From Bacteroidota bacterium (GTDB lineage: Bacteria; Bacteroidota; Bacteroidia; Bacteroidales; Bacteroidaceae), in NCBI GenBank assembly GCA_023426145.1, contig JAFABG010000025.1, positions 248,001 through 312,000 of the forward strand: a DNA stretch of 64,000 bases. The letters run 5' to 3'. The notes under the pieces were generated by a model. The model saw only the letters and a program-made list of their open reading frames with translations. It was not told where the DNA came from and ran no database searches. Shown one piece after another: positions 43,903 through 54,568 of this stretch. Position numbers and translations under genes: made by a program. Each line of letters begins with the position of its first letter. The first letter of the stretch is position 1.

Positions 43903-46900
43903 ATGAAACAGTACAGAACGATAAACAATCTGGTGGGTTGGCTGACATTTATAATTGCAGCTACAGTCTATTGTTTGACTATAGAACCTACAGCAAGTTT
44001 TTGGGATTGTCCCGAGTTTATTACAACCGGTTATAAACTGGAAGTTGGACATCCCCCCGGTGCACCTTTCTTCATGTTGGTATCAAATTTATTCTCTCAA
44101 TTCGCTTCCGATGCATCCACAGTAGCTAAAATGGTGAATTATATGAGCGCTCTGATGAGTGGTGCTTGTATTCTATTCTTGTTTTGGAGTATCACCCATT
44201 TAGTCCGCAAATTAGTGATTACTGATGAGAGTAAGATAACAAATGGACAACTCATAACAGTAATGGGTAGCGGAATCGTCGGTGCCTTAGTATATACATT
44301 CAGCGACACATTCTGGTTCTCAGCTGTAGAAGGTGAAGTCTATGCATTCTCATCCCTATTCACAGCAATTGTCTTTTGGTTGATATTAAAATGGGAAGAT
44401 GTCGCCGATCAGCCTCACAGCGATCGATGGCTGATTCTTATCGCCTACCTGACTGGCTTAAGTATTGGTGTCCACCTATTAAACCTACTCTGCCTTCCGG
44501 CCATTGTATTAGTATACTATTACAAAAAAACGCCTAACGCTACAGCGAAAGGTTCCATATTGGCTCTATTAGCCTCAATGGTTCTAGTTGCAGCTGTGTT
44601 ATATGGAATTGTTCCAGGCATCGTAAAAGTTGGTGGATGGTTTGAACTGCTGTTCGTTAACGGCCTTGGGCTTTCTTTCAACTCTGGCGTAGTGGTGTAC
44701 ATTATTGTACTTGCCGCTATACTTATTTGGGGTATATACGAAAGCTACACAGAGAAGAGCAAAATGCGTATGGCTATATCTTTTGTCCTCACCATTGCCC
44801 TACTTGGCATACCATTCTACGGACATGGAGTAAGCAGCATTTTAATAGGCATTGTTGTTATTGCTGTTTTAGGTTTTTATTTAATCCCTCAAGTTCAAGA
44901 AAAACTAAAAGAGAAATGGCGCATATCCGCCCGTACGATGAATACAGCATTGCTATGTACAATGATGATCGTGATCGGATACTCCTCCTATGCACTGATC
45001 GTAATCCGTTCAACTGCTAACACCCCCATGGACCAAAACTCACCGGAAGATATCTTCACCTTAGGAGATTACCTCGGTCGCGAACAATATGGCACACGCC
45101 CTCTTTTCTATGGTCCAGCATTCTCTTCCAAAGTGGCACTTGATGTTAAAGATGGCTACTGCGTGCCTAGACAGACAGAAACTGCCAGTAAATATGTTCG
45201 TAAAGAGAAAACTTCGCCTGACGAAAAAGACTCTTATATCGAACTTCCGGGACGTATTGATTATGAATATGCTCAAAACATGTTCTTCCCGCGCATGTAT
45301 AGTTCTGCTCATTCTTCACTTTATAAACAGTGGGTCGATATCAAAGGATACGACGTACCCTACGACCAATGTGGTGAGACCGTTATGGTAAACATGCCAA
45401 CACAATGGGAAAACATCAAATTCTTCTTTACCTACCAATTGAATTTCATGTATTGGCGCTACTTCATGTGGAATTTTTCCGGACGGCAAAACGACATGCA
45501 AGGAAGTGGTGAGATTGAGCATGGTAATTGGATCACTGGTATTTCGTTTATAGATAATCTATTGGTTGGAAATCAAGAACTACTTCCGCAAGAGCTTAAA
45601 GCAAATAAGGGACATAATGTCTTTTATTGTTTACCACTCTTGCTCGGTCTTGTTGGACTATTCTGGCAAGCATACCGCAATCAACGAGGTATCCAACAAT
45701 TCTGGGTGGTATTCTTCCTATTCTTTATGACAGGAATAGCCATTGTTCTTTACCTTAATCAGACCCCTGCACAACCCCGTGAACGTGACTACGCTTATGC
45801 TGGATCATTCTATGCATTCGCTATTTGGGTAGGTATGGGAGTAGCAGGAATTGTCCGTCTGTTGCAAGAATATGGTAAGATGAAAGAGCTACCAGCTGCT
45901 ATATTAGCTACTGTATGCTGCCTTCTAGTACCTATTCAAATGGCAGGGCAAACATGGGACGATCACGACCGAAGTGGACGCTTTGTTGCTCGTGACTTCG
46001 GACAGAACTACCTAATGACTTTACAAGAAAAGGGCAATCCGATCATTTTCACTAATGGAGATAATGATACTTTCCCATTATGGTATAATCAAGAAACAGA
46101 AGGCTTCCGTACAGACACCCGTACTTGCAACCTAAGTTATTTACAGACAGACTGGTACATTGATCAAATGAAGCGCCCAGCCTACGATTCTCCTTCCCTA
46201 CCTATCACATGGGATCGTGTTGAATACGTAGAAGGACAGAATGAGTACATCTCTATTCGCCCTGAAGTGAAGAAAAACATTGACCAGATGTATGCGCAAG
46301 CAGATAGTGCCCTTAAAAGTGGTAATCCAGAAGTGATGAATCAACTCAAAGCTCAATTCGGAGAGAATCCATACGAGCTGAAAAATATTCTCAAATATTG
46401 GGTAAGATCAGACAAAGAGGGTCTTCACGTGATTCCTACGGATAGTATAGTCATGAAGATTGATAAAGAAGCGGTCCGCCGTTCAGGAATGATGATACCG
46501 AAATCCTTAGGTGATTCAATCCCCGACTACATGACGATCTTACTAAGAGATGGCAATGGCAATTCTAAACGTGCCCTCTACAAGAGCGAGTTAATGATGC
46601 TTGAGATGCTTGCACACGCAAATTGGGAACGCCCTATTTATATGGCAATCACTGTAGGTAGTGAGAATCATCTCGGCATGGATAACCACTTTATCCAGGA
46701 AGGTTTGGCTTATCGTTTCACACCTTTTGATACAGATAAGCTGGACACAAAAATAGACAGCGAGAAAATGTATGATAATCTGATGAATAAGTTCAAGTTC
46801 GGGGGCATTGAGAAGCCAGGTATCTACATTGATGAAAATGTAATGAGAATGTGCTATACACACCGACGTGTTTTCACTCAACTTGTAGGGCAGCTTATTA

Positions 46901-47277
46901 AAGAAGGGCAAAAAGAAAAAGCTCTTGCTGCACTTAACTATGCTGAAAAGATGATCCCGTCATTTAATGTACCTTATGATTGGGCTAACGGCTCTTTCCA
47001 AATGACTGAAGCCTACTATCAATTAGGAAAGAATGAAAAAGCAAATAAGATCATCGATGAGCTTGCCAACAAGTCGCTAGAATATATGATTTGGTACCTT
47101 AGCCTAACAGACTATCAGCTTTCAATAGCTGGAGAGAATTTCATGTATAATGCGGGACTCCTCGATGCAGAAGTACGCTTAATGGAGAAATACAAATCTA
47201 CAGCTCTCGCCAAACATTATTCAGAGCAACTCGAACAATTATACAACGAGTATGTGTCAAGAGTAAAAGGAAAATAA
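43903..47277 (+). CDS. DUF2723 membrane glycosyltransferase-like protein (protein O-mannosyltransferase-related)
   Basis: A 1124-residue integral membrane protein. The first ~330 residues hold many membrane segments and the DUF2723 signature EPTASFWDCPEFITTGYKLEVGHPPGAPFF, comparable to the acidic catalytic loop of PMT-type GT-C glycosyltransferases. More membrane segments follow around 560-690, with a large soluble region at the end containing TPR-like helices. The family includes TMEM260-like O-mannosyltransferases, so a role in protein O-glycosylation is plausible but not proven. ATG at 43903 is preferred over a GTG at 43897. Confidence 0.85.
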   Translation: MKQYRTINNLVGWLTFIIAATVYCLTIEPTASFWDCPEFITTGYKLEVGHPPGAPFFMLVSNLFSQFASDASTVAKMVNYMSALMSGACILFLFWSITHLVRKLVITDESKITNGQLITVMGSGIVGALVYTFSDTFWFSAVEGEVYAFSSLFTAIVFWLILKWEDVADQPHSDRWLILIAYLTGLSIGVHLLNLLCLPAIVLVYYYKKTPNATAKGSILALLASMVLVAAVLYGIVPGIVKVGGWFELLFVNGLGLSFNSGVVVYIIVLAAILIWGIYESYTEKSKMRMAISFVLTIALLGIPFYGHGVSSILIGIVVIAVLGFYLIPQVQEKLKEKWRISARTMNTALLCTMMIVIGYSSYALIVIRSTANTPMDQNSPEDIFTLGDYLGREQYGTRPLFYGPAFSSKVALDVKDGYCVPRQTETASKYVRKEKTSPDEKDSYIELPGRIDYEYAQNMFFPRMYSSAHSSLYKQWVDIKGYDVPYDQCGETVMVNMPTQWENIKFFFTYQLNFMYWRYFMWNFSGRQNDMQGSGEIEHGNWITGISFIDNLLVGNQELLPQELKANKGHNVFYCLPLLLGLVGLFWQAYRNQRGIQQFWVVFFLFFMTGIAIVLYLNQTPAQPRERDYAYAGSFYAFAIWVGMGVAGIVRLLQEYGKMKELPAAILATVCCLLVPIQMAGQTWDDHDRSGRFVARDFGQNYLMTLQEKGNPIIFTNGDNDTFPLWYNQETEGFRTDTRTCNLSYLQTDWYIDQMKRPAYDSPSLPITWDRVEYVEGQNEYISIRPEVKKNIDQMYAQADSALKSGNPEVMNQLKAQFGENPYELKNILKYWVRSDKEGLHVIPTDSIVMKIDKEAVRRSGMMIPKSLGDSIPDYMTILLRDGNGNSKRALYKSELMMLEMLAHANWERPIYMAITVGSENHLGMDNHFIQEGLAYRFTPFDTDKLDTKIDSEKMYDNLMNKFKFGGIEKPGIYIDENVMRMCYTHRRVFTQLVGQLIKEGQKEKALAALNYAEKMIPSFNVPYDWANGSFQMTEAYYQLGKNEKANKIIDELANKSLEYMIWYLSLTDYQLSIAGENFMYNAGLLDAEVRLMEKYKSTALAKHYSEQLEQLYNEYVSRVKGK

Positions 47278-47334
47278 TTAATAATCACTGATAAGCATGC
47301 ATCAGATATTTATGCTCATCTCTTAAAACCGCAT

Positions 47335-47380
47335 GACGCGGATAACATCGAGCCTGTGTTAGGTTCATGTTATCCGCGTC
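47335..47380 (+). promoter_or_regulatory. Long hairpin between the DUF2723 and deacetylase genes
   Basis: GACGCGGATAACAT (47335-47348) pairs perfectly with 47367-47380; inside, GAGCCT and AGGTTC extend the stem around a GTGTT loop with one G-T pair and one bulged base. No T-run follows, so it may be a weak terminator or mRNA-stabilising structure. Confidence 0.5.
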
Positions 47381-47466
47381 AGCGATGTTTAAGAAAATCC
47401 TGCATTAGCAGAAGTCAGCAACCTTGTCTATTGCTTTTCAGTATGAAATAAGTAACAATCAACAGC

Positions 47467-48081
47467 ATGTTTATAGAGCAACCTCCCCGTTTCTTCCGGG
47501 CACTTTACCCACAGGCCATCTTTCGAATGGATCCACACGAACGATCAGTTTACCTGACTTTCGACGATGGACCAATCCCCGAAGTTACCCCCTGGGTCTT
47601 GGATCTATTGCAGAAACATAACATAAAAGCCACCTTCTTCATGGTAGGCGACAATATCCGTAAGCATCCAAGCGAATATAAAATGGTGGTCGAACAAAAT
47701 CACCGCATTGGCAATCACACTTTCAACCATATCAGAGGATTTGAGTATTCAAATCCCGATTATCTAGCAAATGCAAGAAAGGTAGATGAAATCATTCATT
47801 CCGATCTCTTCAGGCCCCCGCACGGACACATGGGATTCCGACAATATTATACGTTACGCCATCACTACCGCATCATCATGTGGGATCTTGTCACTCGTGA
47901 TTATAGTAAGCGAATGAGTCCAGAGCAAGTTCTGAACAACGTAAAGCGTTACGTACGCAATGGATCCATCATCACTTTCCATGATTCTTTAAAATCCTGG
48001 AACAACGGAAATCTACAATACGCTCTTCCCCGCTCCATCGAATTCTTAAAAGCGGAAGGATATGAGTTTAAAGTATTCTAG
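47467..48081 (+). CDS. Polysaccharide deacetylase (NodB homology) family protein
   Basis: A 204-residue carbohydrate esterase 4-type protein that would remove N-acetyl groups from a glycan such as peptidoglycan or poly-N-acetylglucosamine. The motifs are visible: TFDDGPIPE (motif 1, general base Asp), NHTFNH (motif 2, metal-binding His pair), FRPPHGH (motif 3, with His in place of the common Tyr) and ITFHDS (motif 5). No clear signal peptide is seen, which is unusual for the family. The next gene, queG, is 43 bases downstream but unrelated in function. Confidence 0.9.
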   Translation: MFIEQPPRFFRALYPQAIFRMDPHERSVYLTFDDGPIPEVTPWVLDLLQKHNIKATFFMVGDNIRKHPSEYKMVVEQNHRIGNHTFNHIRGFEYSNPDYLANARKVDEIIHSDLFRPPHGHMGFRQYYTLRHHYRIIMWDLVTRDYSKRMSPEQVLNNVKRYVRNGSIITFHDSLKSWNNGNLQYALPRSIEFLKAEGYEFKVF

Positions 48082-48124
48082 TTCATTGAAACATTATATA
48101 ACTATCATCATAATAGAAGTATAA

Positions 48125-49090
48125 ATGAAAAGACACCTCTCTACAGAGCAAATAAAAGCCGAAGCCAAGCGCCTCGGCTTTTCAGCCTGTGGACTGGCTC
48201 CAGCTGAAGCGGTAGATGAGAACACAGCCTCAGCTTTCCGCAAATGGATTGCTGAGGGGCATCATGCTGAGATGAACTACATGAAAAACTATGAAGAAAA
48301 AAGGCTTGATCCCCGCTTGCTAGTTGAAGGAGCACGCACAATCATCAGTGTTGCTTTGAACTATTACCCTCCCACCAAGTTAAGAGAAGACGAATACCAA
48401 ATAGCATGGTATGCATACGGGAAAGACTACCATGATGTAATGAAGAAAAAGCTTAATTCACTTCTCGATTTCATTCAAAGAGAAACAGTAGATAACGAGA
48501 ACCACAATCAAGCCCCACCCCTACTCGTTGAAGGACGTGTCTTTTGCGATACAGCCCCTATACTTGAACGCTATTGGGCTTGGAGATGTGGCCTAGGATG
48601 GATAGGAAAAAACACTCAACTCATTATCCCGCACGCAGGTTCCTGCTTTTTCCTAGGAGAAATCATCATTAATAGAGAAGCTGATCAATATGATTCTCCG
48701 ATGCAAAGTCGATGCGGTTCATGTAGTCGTTGCATTGAGGCTTGCCCTACAAGCTCATTTGAGGCCCCTTTTAGGCTAAATGCTGAAAGATGTCTATCTT
48801 ATCTAACCATTGAACACCATGGAGAGCTAAACCCAGAAATAATGAAAAAAGCAGGCAATAAAATATATGGTTGCGATGAATGCCTGAAAGCATGCCCTTG
48901 GAATCGCTTTGCTACCCCGACTGAAACAGACGAATTTCATCTTTCTACCGCTATATTACAGATGCAGAAAAGAGATTGGCAACAATTAACAAATGAGCAA
49001 TTTAGAGACCTTTTCAAAAATAGTGCAGCTAAACGAACAAAATATTCAGGATTAACGAGAAATATCAAAGCTATTAAAGACAATCAATAA
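48125..49090 (+). CDS. queG: Epoxyqueuosine reductase QueG
   Basis: A 321-residue cobalamin-dependent iron-sulfur enzyme that performs the last step of queuosine synthesis in tRNA. Two 4Fe-4S clusters are indicated by CGSCSRCIEACP (about 198-209) and CDECLKACPW (about 257-266). The N-terminal AKRLGFSACGLAPAEAV and the middle RYWAWRCGLGWIGKNTQLI also match. The length is slightly below E. coli QueG because a C-terminal HEAT-repeat part is shorter. No other que genes are near. Confidence 0.94.
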   Translation: MKRHLSTEQIKAEAKRLGFSACGLAPAEAVDENTASAFRKWIAEGHHAEMNYMKNYEEKRLDPRLLVEGARTIISVALNYYPPTKLREDEYQIAWYAYGKDYHDVMKKKLNSLLDFIQRETVDNENHNQAPPLLVEGRVFCDTAPILERYWAWRCGLGWIGKNTQLIIPHAGSCFFLGEIIINREADQYDSPMQSRCGSCSRCIEACPTSSFEAPFRLNAERCLSYLTIEHHGELNPEIMKKAGNKIYGCDECLKACPWNRFATPTETDEFHLSTAILQMQKRDWQQLTNEQFRDLFKNSAAKRTKYSGLTRNIKAIKDNQ

Positions 49091-49614
49091 ATAGGCATCA
49101 TACCTTTTCATAAATCCCCAAATTTGATTAAAGTTCAAAATCTCTGTCCCATGGTTGAATAGTTGCTTTATCAACCAAATATCCAATAAGGTTAATAGCT
49201 ATGCCCCTGCAAAGACATTTTAAAAAAAAGATCCCCAAAGCAGTTCTGATTACCAAAAATTTCATATCGATAATTATATTTTCCGAAAATTAACACAAAG
49301 GTTAAGCGTATACTGTAACAACAGATAAATATAATATTAATATAATTTATTAGTTATATCTGAAACAATGAGCATACCTCAATTATCATTTTGATCTTTA
49401 ATTAGACCCTATTTCATATTATAAAACCAATAATAAGCTATAAAACAATCAAGAAGAATAGTTTAACTACAACTATATTTCATAGTGATTTTACAATATA
49501 ATTTAAATATATTTTAAAAAATTGTTTTGTTTTTATAAATATGTGCTTATATTTGCAAAATACGCCTACACAAACTGAACGATCTATCAAATCTTAAATA
49601 TAGAAAGAGTGTTT
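49091..49614. other. Long AT-rich upstream region of the SusC gene
   Basis: No gene is evident. The last 90 bases carry a full promoter pattern (49526-49555). The rest is very AT-rich, without strong inverted repeats, and could hold regulatory binding sites not recognisable by eye. Confidence 0.6.
49526..49555 (+). promoter_or_regulatory. Promoter of the SusCD operon
   Basis: TTTG at 49526-49529 and TATATTTGC at 49548-49556 are separated by 18 bases, close to the Bacteroidetes -33/-7 consensus. The SusC start codon is 60 bases further on. Confidence 0.65.
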
Positions 49615-52600
49615 ATGAAAAGAAAATTAATGTTGTTATTGGCCTGCTTGTTGGCAAGCATAGGTCTATTGATTGCCCAAACACCTAAAAAGGTGACAGG
49701 TATCATCATTTCAGAGGAAGATGATCAGCCTGTTGTGGGAGCATCCGTATTAGTGAAAGGAACGACAATTGGAACCGTTACAGACATTGATGGTAAATTT
49801 TCAATCAATGACGTCCCAAGTTCTGGTAAGACTTTAAAGATCAGCTACATTGGGATGAAAACTCAGGAAGTTCCTATTAGACCCGGTACATTGAAGATTC
49901 TACTAAAACCAGATTCAGAGATTTTGGACGAAGTGGTAGTAACCGGTATGCAAAAAATGGATAAACGCCTCTTTACCGGAGCAGCAAGTAAACTGTCGGC
50001 AGAAAGTGTAAAAATGGACGGTTTGGCTGATATTAGCCGTGGCCTTGAAGGCCGTGCTGCTGGTGTATCCGTTCAGAATGTATCAGGTACATTCGGTACA
50101 GCTCCCAAAATTCGCGTACGTGGAGCCACATCTATCTATGGTAGTTCTAAACCGCTTTGGGTGGTTGACGGCGTAATAATGGAAGATGTATTAGAAGTTT
50201 CGGCTGACGAATTATCATCCGGAAACGCAGAAACATTAATATCATCAGCTATTGCGGGATTGAATGCCGATGATATTGAAAGCTTTCAGATTTTGAAAGA
50301 CGGTTCGGCAACCTCAATTTATGGAGCACGTGCCATGGCAGGTGTAATCGTTGTTACTACCAAAAAAGGTAAAGCTGGTCAAAACCGTATCAGCTACACA
50401 GGAGAATATACTTTACGCCTAAAGCCAAGCTATAGCACTTACAATATTATGAACTCGCAAGACCAAATGGCGGTTTATCAAGAATTGGCTCAAAAAGGTT
50501 ATTTAAATTACGCAGAAATAGCGAATGCTTCCAGCAGTGGTGTATATGGAAAAATGTATCAGCTCATTTCTGAATATGACAGAACGTCCGGACAGTTCGG
50601 TTTGATAAATACTGATGAAGCTAAAGCTGAATATTTGCGTGCAGCTGAATATCGCAACACGAACTGGTTCGACCGCCTATTCTCAACAAACATAATGCAC
50701 AACCACTCTATCAGTTTATCTTCTGGTACTGAAAAAGCGCAGCATTATGTATCTGCTAGTGCGATGTTTGATCCAGGATGGTATAAACAAAGTGAAGTGC
50801 AACGTTTTACAGCTAATTTGAACTCAACTTTCAAGATTTCTAACAAGGTGAATTTCAACTTAATTAGTAACGCATCATACCGTAAACAAAAAGCGCCAGG
50901 AACATTAGGAAGTGAAACAGACGCTGTGTCTGGCGAAGTGAAACGCGATTTCGATATCAATCCCTATTCATATTCAATGAATACATCTCGTACGCTTAAG
51001 GCAGACGAGGAGTACACTCGTAACTATGCACCGTTCAACATCTTTAACGAACTTAATAGCAATTACATGAAATTAGGTGTAACAGATTTCCGTTTAACCG
51101 GTCGTCTTACTTACAAACCTATTTCTAAATTGGAACTATCGTTATTAGCAGGTATACAGAGTACTACTACTACGCAGGAACACTTTATTACCGACGAATC
51201 AAATCAAGCACAAGCTTATCGGGCGATGCCTACATCTACTATCCGCGATAAGAACCCCCTACTCTACAAAGACCCGGACAATATTTATGCGTTACCAATA
51301 AGTATCCTTCCTAATGGAGGTATTTACGAACGCACAGATCGAAACATGTATAAATGGGACATTCGTGCAGCAGTTAGCTACAACGACGTATTTAATGAAG
51401 ACCACATCGTAAACTTCTACGGAGGAATGGAAACAAACTCTGTGGACCGCCACTCTACGTGGTTCCGTGGATGGGGACTTCAATACTCAATGGGAGAAAT
51501 TGCCAACTATGCGTATCAAGCATTCAAAAAAGGACAAGAAGAAAATTCGCAATACTATACCCTGACAAACAAGTATGAGCGTAGCGCCGCTTTCTTTGCA
51601 AATGCTACCTATTCGTATAAAGGTAAATATACTGTAAACGGTACTGTACGTTATGAAGGAACCAACTCACTCGGCAAAAGCCGTTCAGCTAGATGGTTAC
51701 CAACATGGAACGTTGCTGGTTCTTGGAATATGCACGAAGAAAATTGGTTCCAATCCTTAGAACCAGTATTATCTCACTTAACACTAAAGAGTTCATACTC
51801 ACTCACAGGTGAACGTCCTTCAGTTACCAATGCATACGCCATTATCGGCTCAGACATACCTTGGCGTCCCTTCTCCAGCATAAGTGAGAGCATGCTTTAT
51901 GTAAAAGATGTTGCTAATCAAGACCTAACTTACGAGAAGAAACATGAGTTCAACATTGGTATGGCAGCTGGTTTCCTTGACAATCGTATTAACCTCGAAT
52001 TCGATTGGTATAACCGTCGCAATTACGACTTAATAGGACTAGCAACTACTCAAGGGTTAGGTGGGCAGATTGATAAATTTGGTAATATAGCCACAATGAA
52101 ATCAAGTGGTGTTGAAATCAGTTTAAGTACTACCAACATCAAAACAAGAGATTTTACTTGGACTACCAACTTCATTTATTCACATACTAGCAATGAAGTA
52201 ACGAAGCTTAAAACAAGTAAACGTCTTATCGACCTTGTTTCTGGCAATGGTTTTGCACAAGAAGGGTATCCAGTACGTGCCTTATTTTCCATTCCATTCA
52301 TGGGCTTAAATGAAGAAGGATTGCCTACATTCCTTGATCAAGATGGTAATATATCTACAACAGGCATTTATTTCCAGACACGTGACCCTGAAAAATTAAA
52401 GTTCCTCAAATACTCAGGCAATGTAGACCCTACAGACCTTGGTAGTTTGGGTAATATATTCCGCTATAAAGGAATATCTCTCAATGTATTTATCACCTAC
52501 TCATTCGGCAATGTAATTCGCCTTGACAACGTTTTCAAAGAAGAGTATAATGATTTAACAGCAACTCCGAAAGAGTTTAAGAATCGTTGGGTAGTGCCTG

Positions 52601-52944
52601 GAGACGAAAACAAAACAACAATTCCAGTTATTGCGTCTAAACGCCAAAACAAGAACGACACTAACCTGGAATATGCATACAACGCCTATAACTTCTCTAC
52701 CGAGCGTATTGCTAAAGGAGACTTTATTCGCATGAAAGAAATTTCTGTTGGCTATGACTTTCCCAAGAACGTTGCTAAATCAATGAAATTATCTAGCCTC
52801 TCACTGAAACTGCAAGCTACTAACCTGTTTTTGATCTATGCAGACAAAAAGCTGAATGGACAGGATCCAGAGTTCTTCAACACTGGAGGTGTAGCTGCTC
52901 CTACACCCAAACAGTTTACGCTGACATTAAGATTAGGAATTTAA
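49615..52944 (+). CDS. SusC/RagA-family TonB-linked outer membrane transporter
   Basis: A 1109-residue outer-membrane beta-barrel that imports a substrate captured with its SusD partner, energised by TonB. A signal peptide (ending LIAQ, about residue 21) is followed by a carboxypeptidase-regulatory-like domain (VTGIIISEEDDQPVVGASVLVKG, about 28-105) and the SusC signature around LDEVVVTGMQK and ATSIYGSSKPLWVVDG, then the plug (ILKDGSATSIYGARAMAGVIVVTTKKG) and barrel. ATG at 49615 is preferred over GTG at 49609. It opens a five-gene locus; no ECF sigma, anti-sigma, SusR or hybrid regulator adjoins it. Confidence 0.95.
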   Translation: MKRKLMLLLACLLASIGLLIAQTPKKVTGIIISEEDDQPVVGASVLVKGTTIGTVTDIDGKFSINDVPSSGKTLKISYIGMKTQEVPIRPGTLKILLKPDSEILDEVVVTGMQKMDKRLFTGAASKLSAESVKMDGLADISRGLEGRAAGVSVQNVSGTFGTAPKIRVRGATSIYGSSKPLWVVDGVIMEDVLEVSADELSSGNAETLISSAIAGLNADDIESFQILKDGSATSIYGARAMAGVIVVTTKKGKAGQNRISYTGEYTLRLKPSYSTYNIMNSQDQMAVYQELAQKGYLNYAEIANASSSGVYGKMYQLISEYDRTSGQFGLINTDEAKAEYLRAAEYRNTNWFDRLFSTNIMHNHSISLSSGTEKAQHYVSASAMFDPGWYKQSEVQRFTANLNSTFKISNKVNFNLISNASYRKQKAPGTLGSETDAVSGEVKRDFDINPYSYSMNTSRTLKADEEYTRNYAPFNIFNELNSNYMKLGVTDFRLTGRLTYKPISKLELSLLAGIQSTTTTQEHFITDESNQAQAYRAMPTSTIRDKNPLLYKDPDNIYALPISILPNGGIYERTDRNMYKWDIRAAVSYNDVFNEDHIVNFYGGMETNSVDRHSTWFRGWGLQYSMGEIANYAYQAFKKGQEENSQYYTLTNKYERSAAFFANATYSYKGKYTVNGTVRYEGTNSLGKSRSARWLPTWNVAGSWNMHEENWFQSLEPVLSHLTLKSSYSLTGERPSVTNAYAIIGSDIPWRPFSSISESMLYVKDVANQDLTYEKKHEFNIGMAAGFLDNRINLEFDWYNRRNYDLIGLATTQGLGGQIDKFGNIATMKSSGVEISLSTTNIKTRDFTWTTNFIYSHTSNEVTKLKTSKRLIDLVSGNGFAQEGYPVRALFSIPFMGLNEEGLPTFLDQDGNISTTGIYFQTRDPEKLKFLKYSGNVDPTDLGSLGNIFRYKGISLNVFITYSFGNVIRLDNVFKEEYNDLTATPKEFKNRWVVPGDENKTTIPVIASKRQNKNDTNLEYAYNAYNFSTERIAKGDFIRMKEISVGYDFPKNVAKSMKLSSLSLKLQATNLFLIYADKKLNGQDPEFFNTGGVAAPTPKQFTLTLRLGI

Positions 52945-52957
52945 TTTAAAGACGAAT

Positions 52958-54547
52958 ATGAAAAAGAAAAATAAATTATATACTACTTTAGCTCTGACTT
53001 TATCAGTCATAGCACTTGCCGGTTGTGACGATTTTCTTGACACAATGCCAGACAATCGTGCTCAACTAGATAGCGAAGCTAAAATACAAAGTATTCTAGT
53101 TTCAGCCTATATTAATCACGAGCCCATAACTGTAGCAGAAATTTCTTCTGACAATGTGGATGACTTCGGTGAAAACAACCCGAACACAGACCGCTGGCTA
53201 GATGATGCATTCGCATGGAAAGATGAAACTGAAGTTCCAAATGAATCTCTAAATTCTTTTTGGGAATCCTGTTTCGTTTCAATAGCTTCAGCAAATCAAG
53301 CCTTAGAAGGTATTGAAAACTTAGGAGGAGCCACAACAAACACGTTAAAAGAATGCAAGGCTGAGGCTTTATTATGCCGTGCCTACAATCACTTTATGCT
53401 AGCAAATATATTTTGCAAAGCATATAGTAGCACAGCAGATAAAGATTTAGGATTACCTTATATCGATCATCCAGAAACGGAACTTAATCCTCAATATAAA
53501 CGTGGTACGCTGGCCGAGCTTTACGGTAAAATTGACCGTGACTTAAAAGAAGCATTACCGATGGTGGGTGATTCTTATTACACGGTACCAAAATATCACT
53601 TCAATACCAAAGCTGCCTATGCTTTTGCCTGCCGTTTCTATTTATACTACGAGCAATGGGAGGAAGCACTAAAATATGCTAATCTATGTCTAGGCTCGCA
53701 AGCTAAAACAATGTTGCGCGATTGGAAAGGAATGGCTCAAATGACACAAAAATCAGAAGCCATAACAAACGAATATATTAATGCTAATTCGCAAGCCAAT
53801 CTGCTTCTGCTAACTGGCTACTCCAGAGCAGGCCTCATGTATGGTCCATATAGAAGTTTCTCACGCTATAGCCATGGAAAGTACATAAGCCAGAATGAAG
53901 ATATGAGTGCATCCAACATATGGGGAAATGGAAACGAATTCTATTTAACCCCTAAAGTATATACAGGAACCAATATGGATAAGACAATATTCTGGAAAAT
54001 GCCTTATCTATTCGAATATACAGATCCTGTAGCCAATATTGGCTATGGACACACAGTTTATCCTGCATTCACCTCCGATGAATGTTTGCTGAACCGCGCC
54101 GAGGCTTTCATCCTTCTGAAACGATATGATGAAGCAGCAGCCGACTTAACCACTTGGATGCAGAATATCAGCAAAAGCACCAATGTGTTAACGAAAGAAA
54201 GTATTACAACATTTTATAACGCACAAGAATACTCCTACTCGGATGAAAAAGGCTTAAATTCAACAATTAAAAAGAAGTTGAATCCATCTTTCACCATCGA
54301 AGCAAATGGAAGTACACAGGAGGCCATGCTACAATGTATGTTAGGATTCCGTCGCATTGAGACTATGCATGCTGGTATGCGGTGGTTTGACATCAAGCGC
54401 TATGGAATTGAAATTCCACGACGAGTGATGAATGCAGGTGGAACTCCTGAAGAAAAAACAGGATTCTTATCGGTAAAAGATGAACGACGTGCACTTCAAA
54501 TTCCACTTAAAGTTCGTCAAGCCGGGTTAGAAGCTAATCCAAGATAA
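52958..54547 (+). CDS. SusD/RagB-family nutrient-binding outer membrane lipoprotein
   Basis: A 529-residue surface lipoprotein forming the lid of the SusC transporter. The lipoprotein signal ends LAGC (Cys23), followed by DDFLDTMPDN, the usual SusD start. Helical TPR-like segments such as CKAEALLCRAYNHFMLANIF and EALKYANLCLG are conserved, and the C-terminus has RRIETMHAGMRWFDIKRYG. The start is 13 bases after the SusC stop. Substrate type cannot be told from SusD alone. Confidence 0.95.
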   Translation: MKKKNKLYTTLALTLSVIALAGCDDFLDTMPDNRAQLDSEAKIQSILVSAYINHEPITVAEISSDNVDDFGENNPNTDRWLDDAFAWKDETEVPNESLNSFWESCFVSIASANQALEGIENLGGATTNTLKECKAEALLCRAYNHFMLANIFCKAYSSTADKDLGLPYIDHPETELNPQYKRGTLAELYGKIDRDLKEALPMVGDSYYTVPKYHFNTKAAYAFACRFYLYYEQWEEALKYANLCLGSQAKTMLRDWKGMAQMTQKSEAITNEYINANSQANLLLLTGYSRAGLMYGPYRSFSRYSHGKYISQNEDMSASNIWGNGNEFYLTPKVYTGTNMDKTIFWKMPYLFEYTDPVANIGYGHTVYPAFTSDECLLNRAEAFILLKRYDEAAADLTTWMQNISKSTNVLTKESITTFYNAQEYSYSDEKGLNSTIKKKLNPSFTIEANGSTQEAMLQCMLGFRRIETMHAGMRWFDIKRYGIEIPRRVMNAGGTPEEKTGFLSVKDERRALQIPLKVRQAGLEANPR

Positions 54548-54568
54548 ACTTATTCATTCTAAATAATA

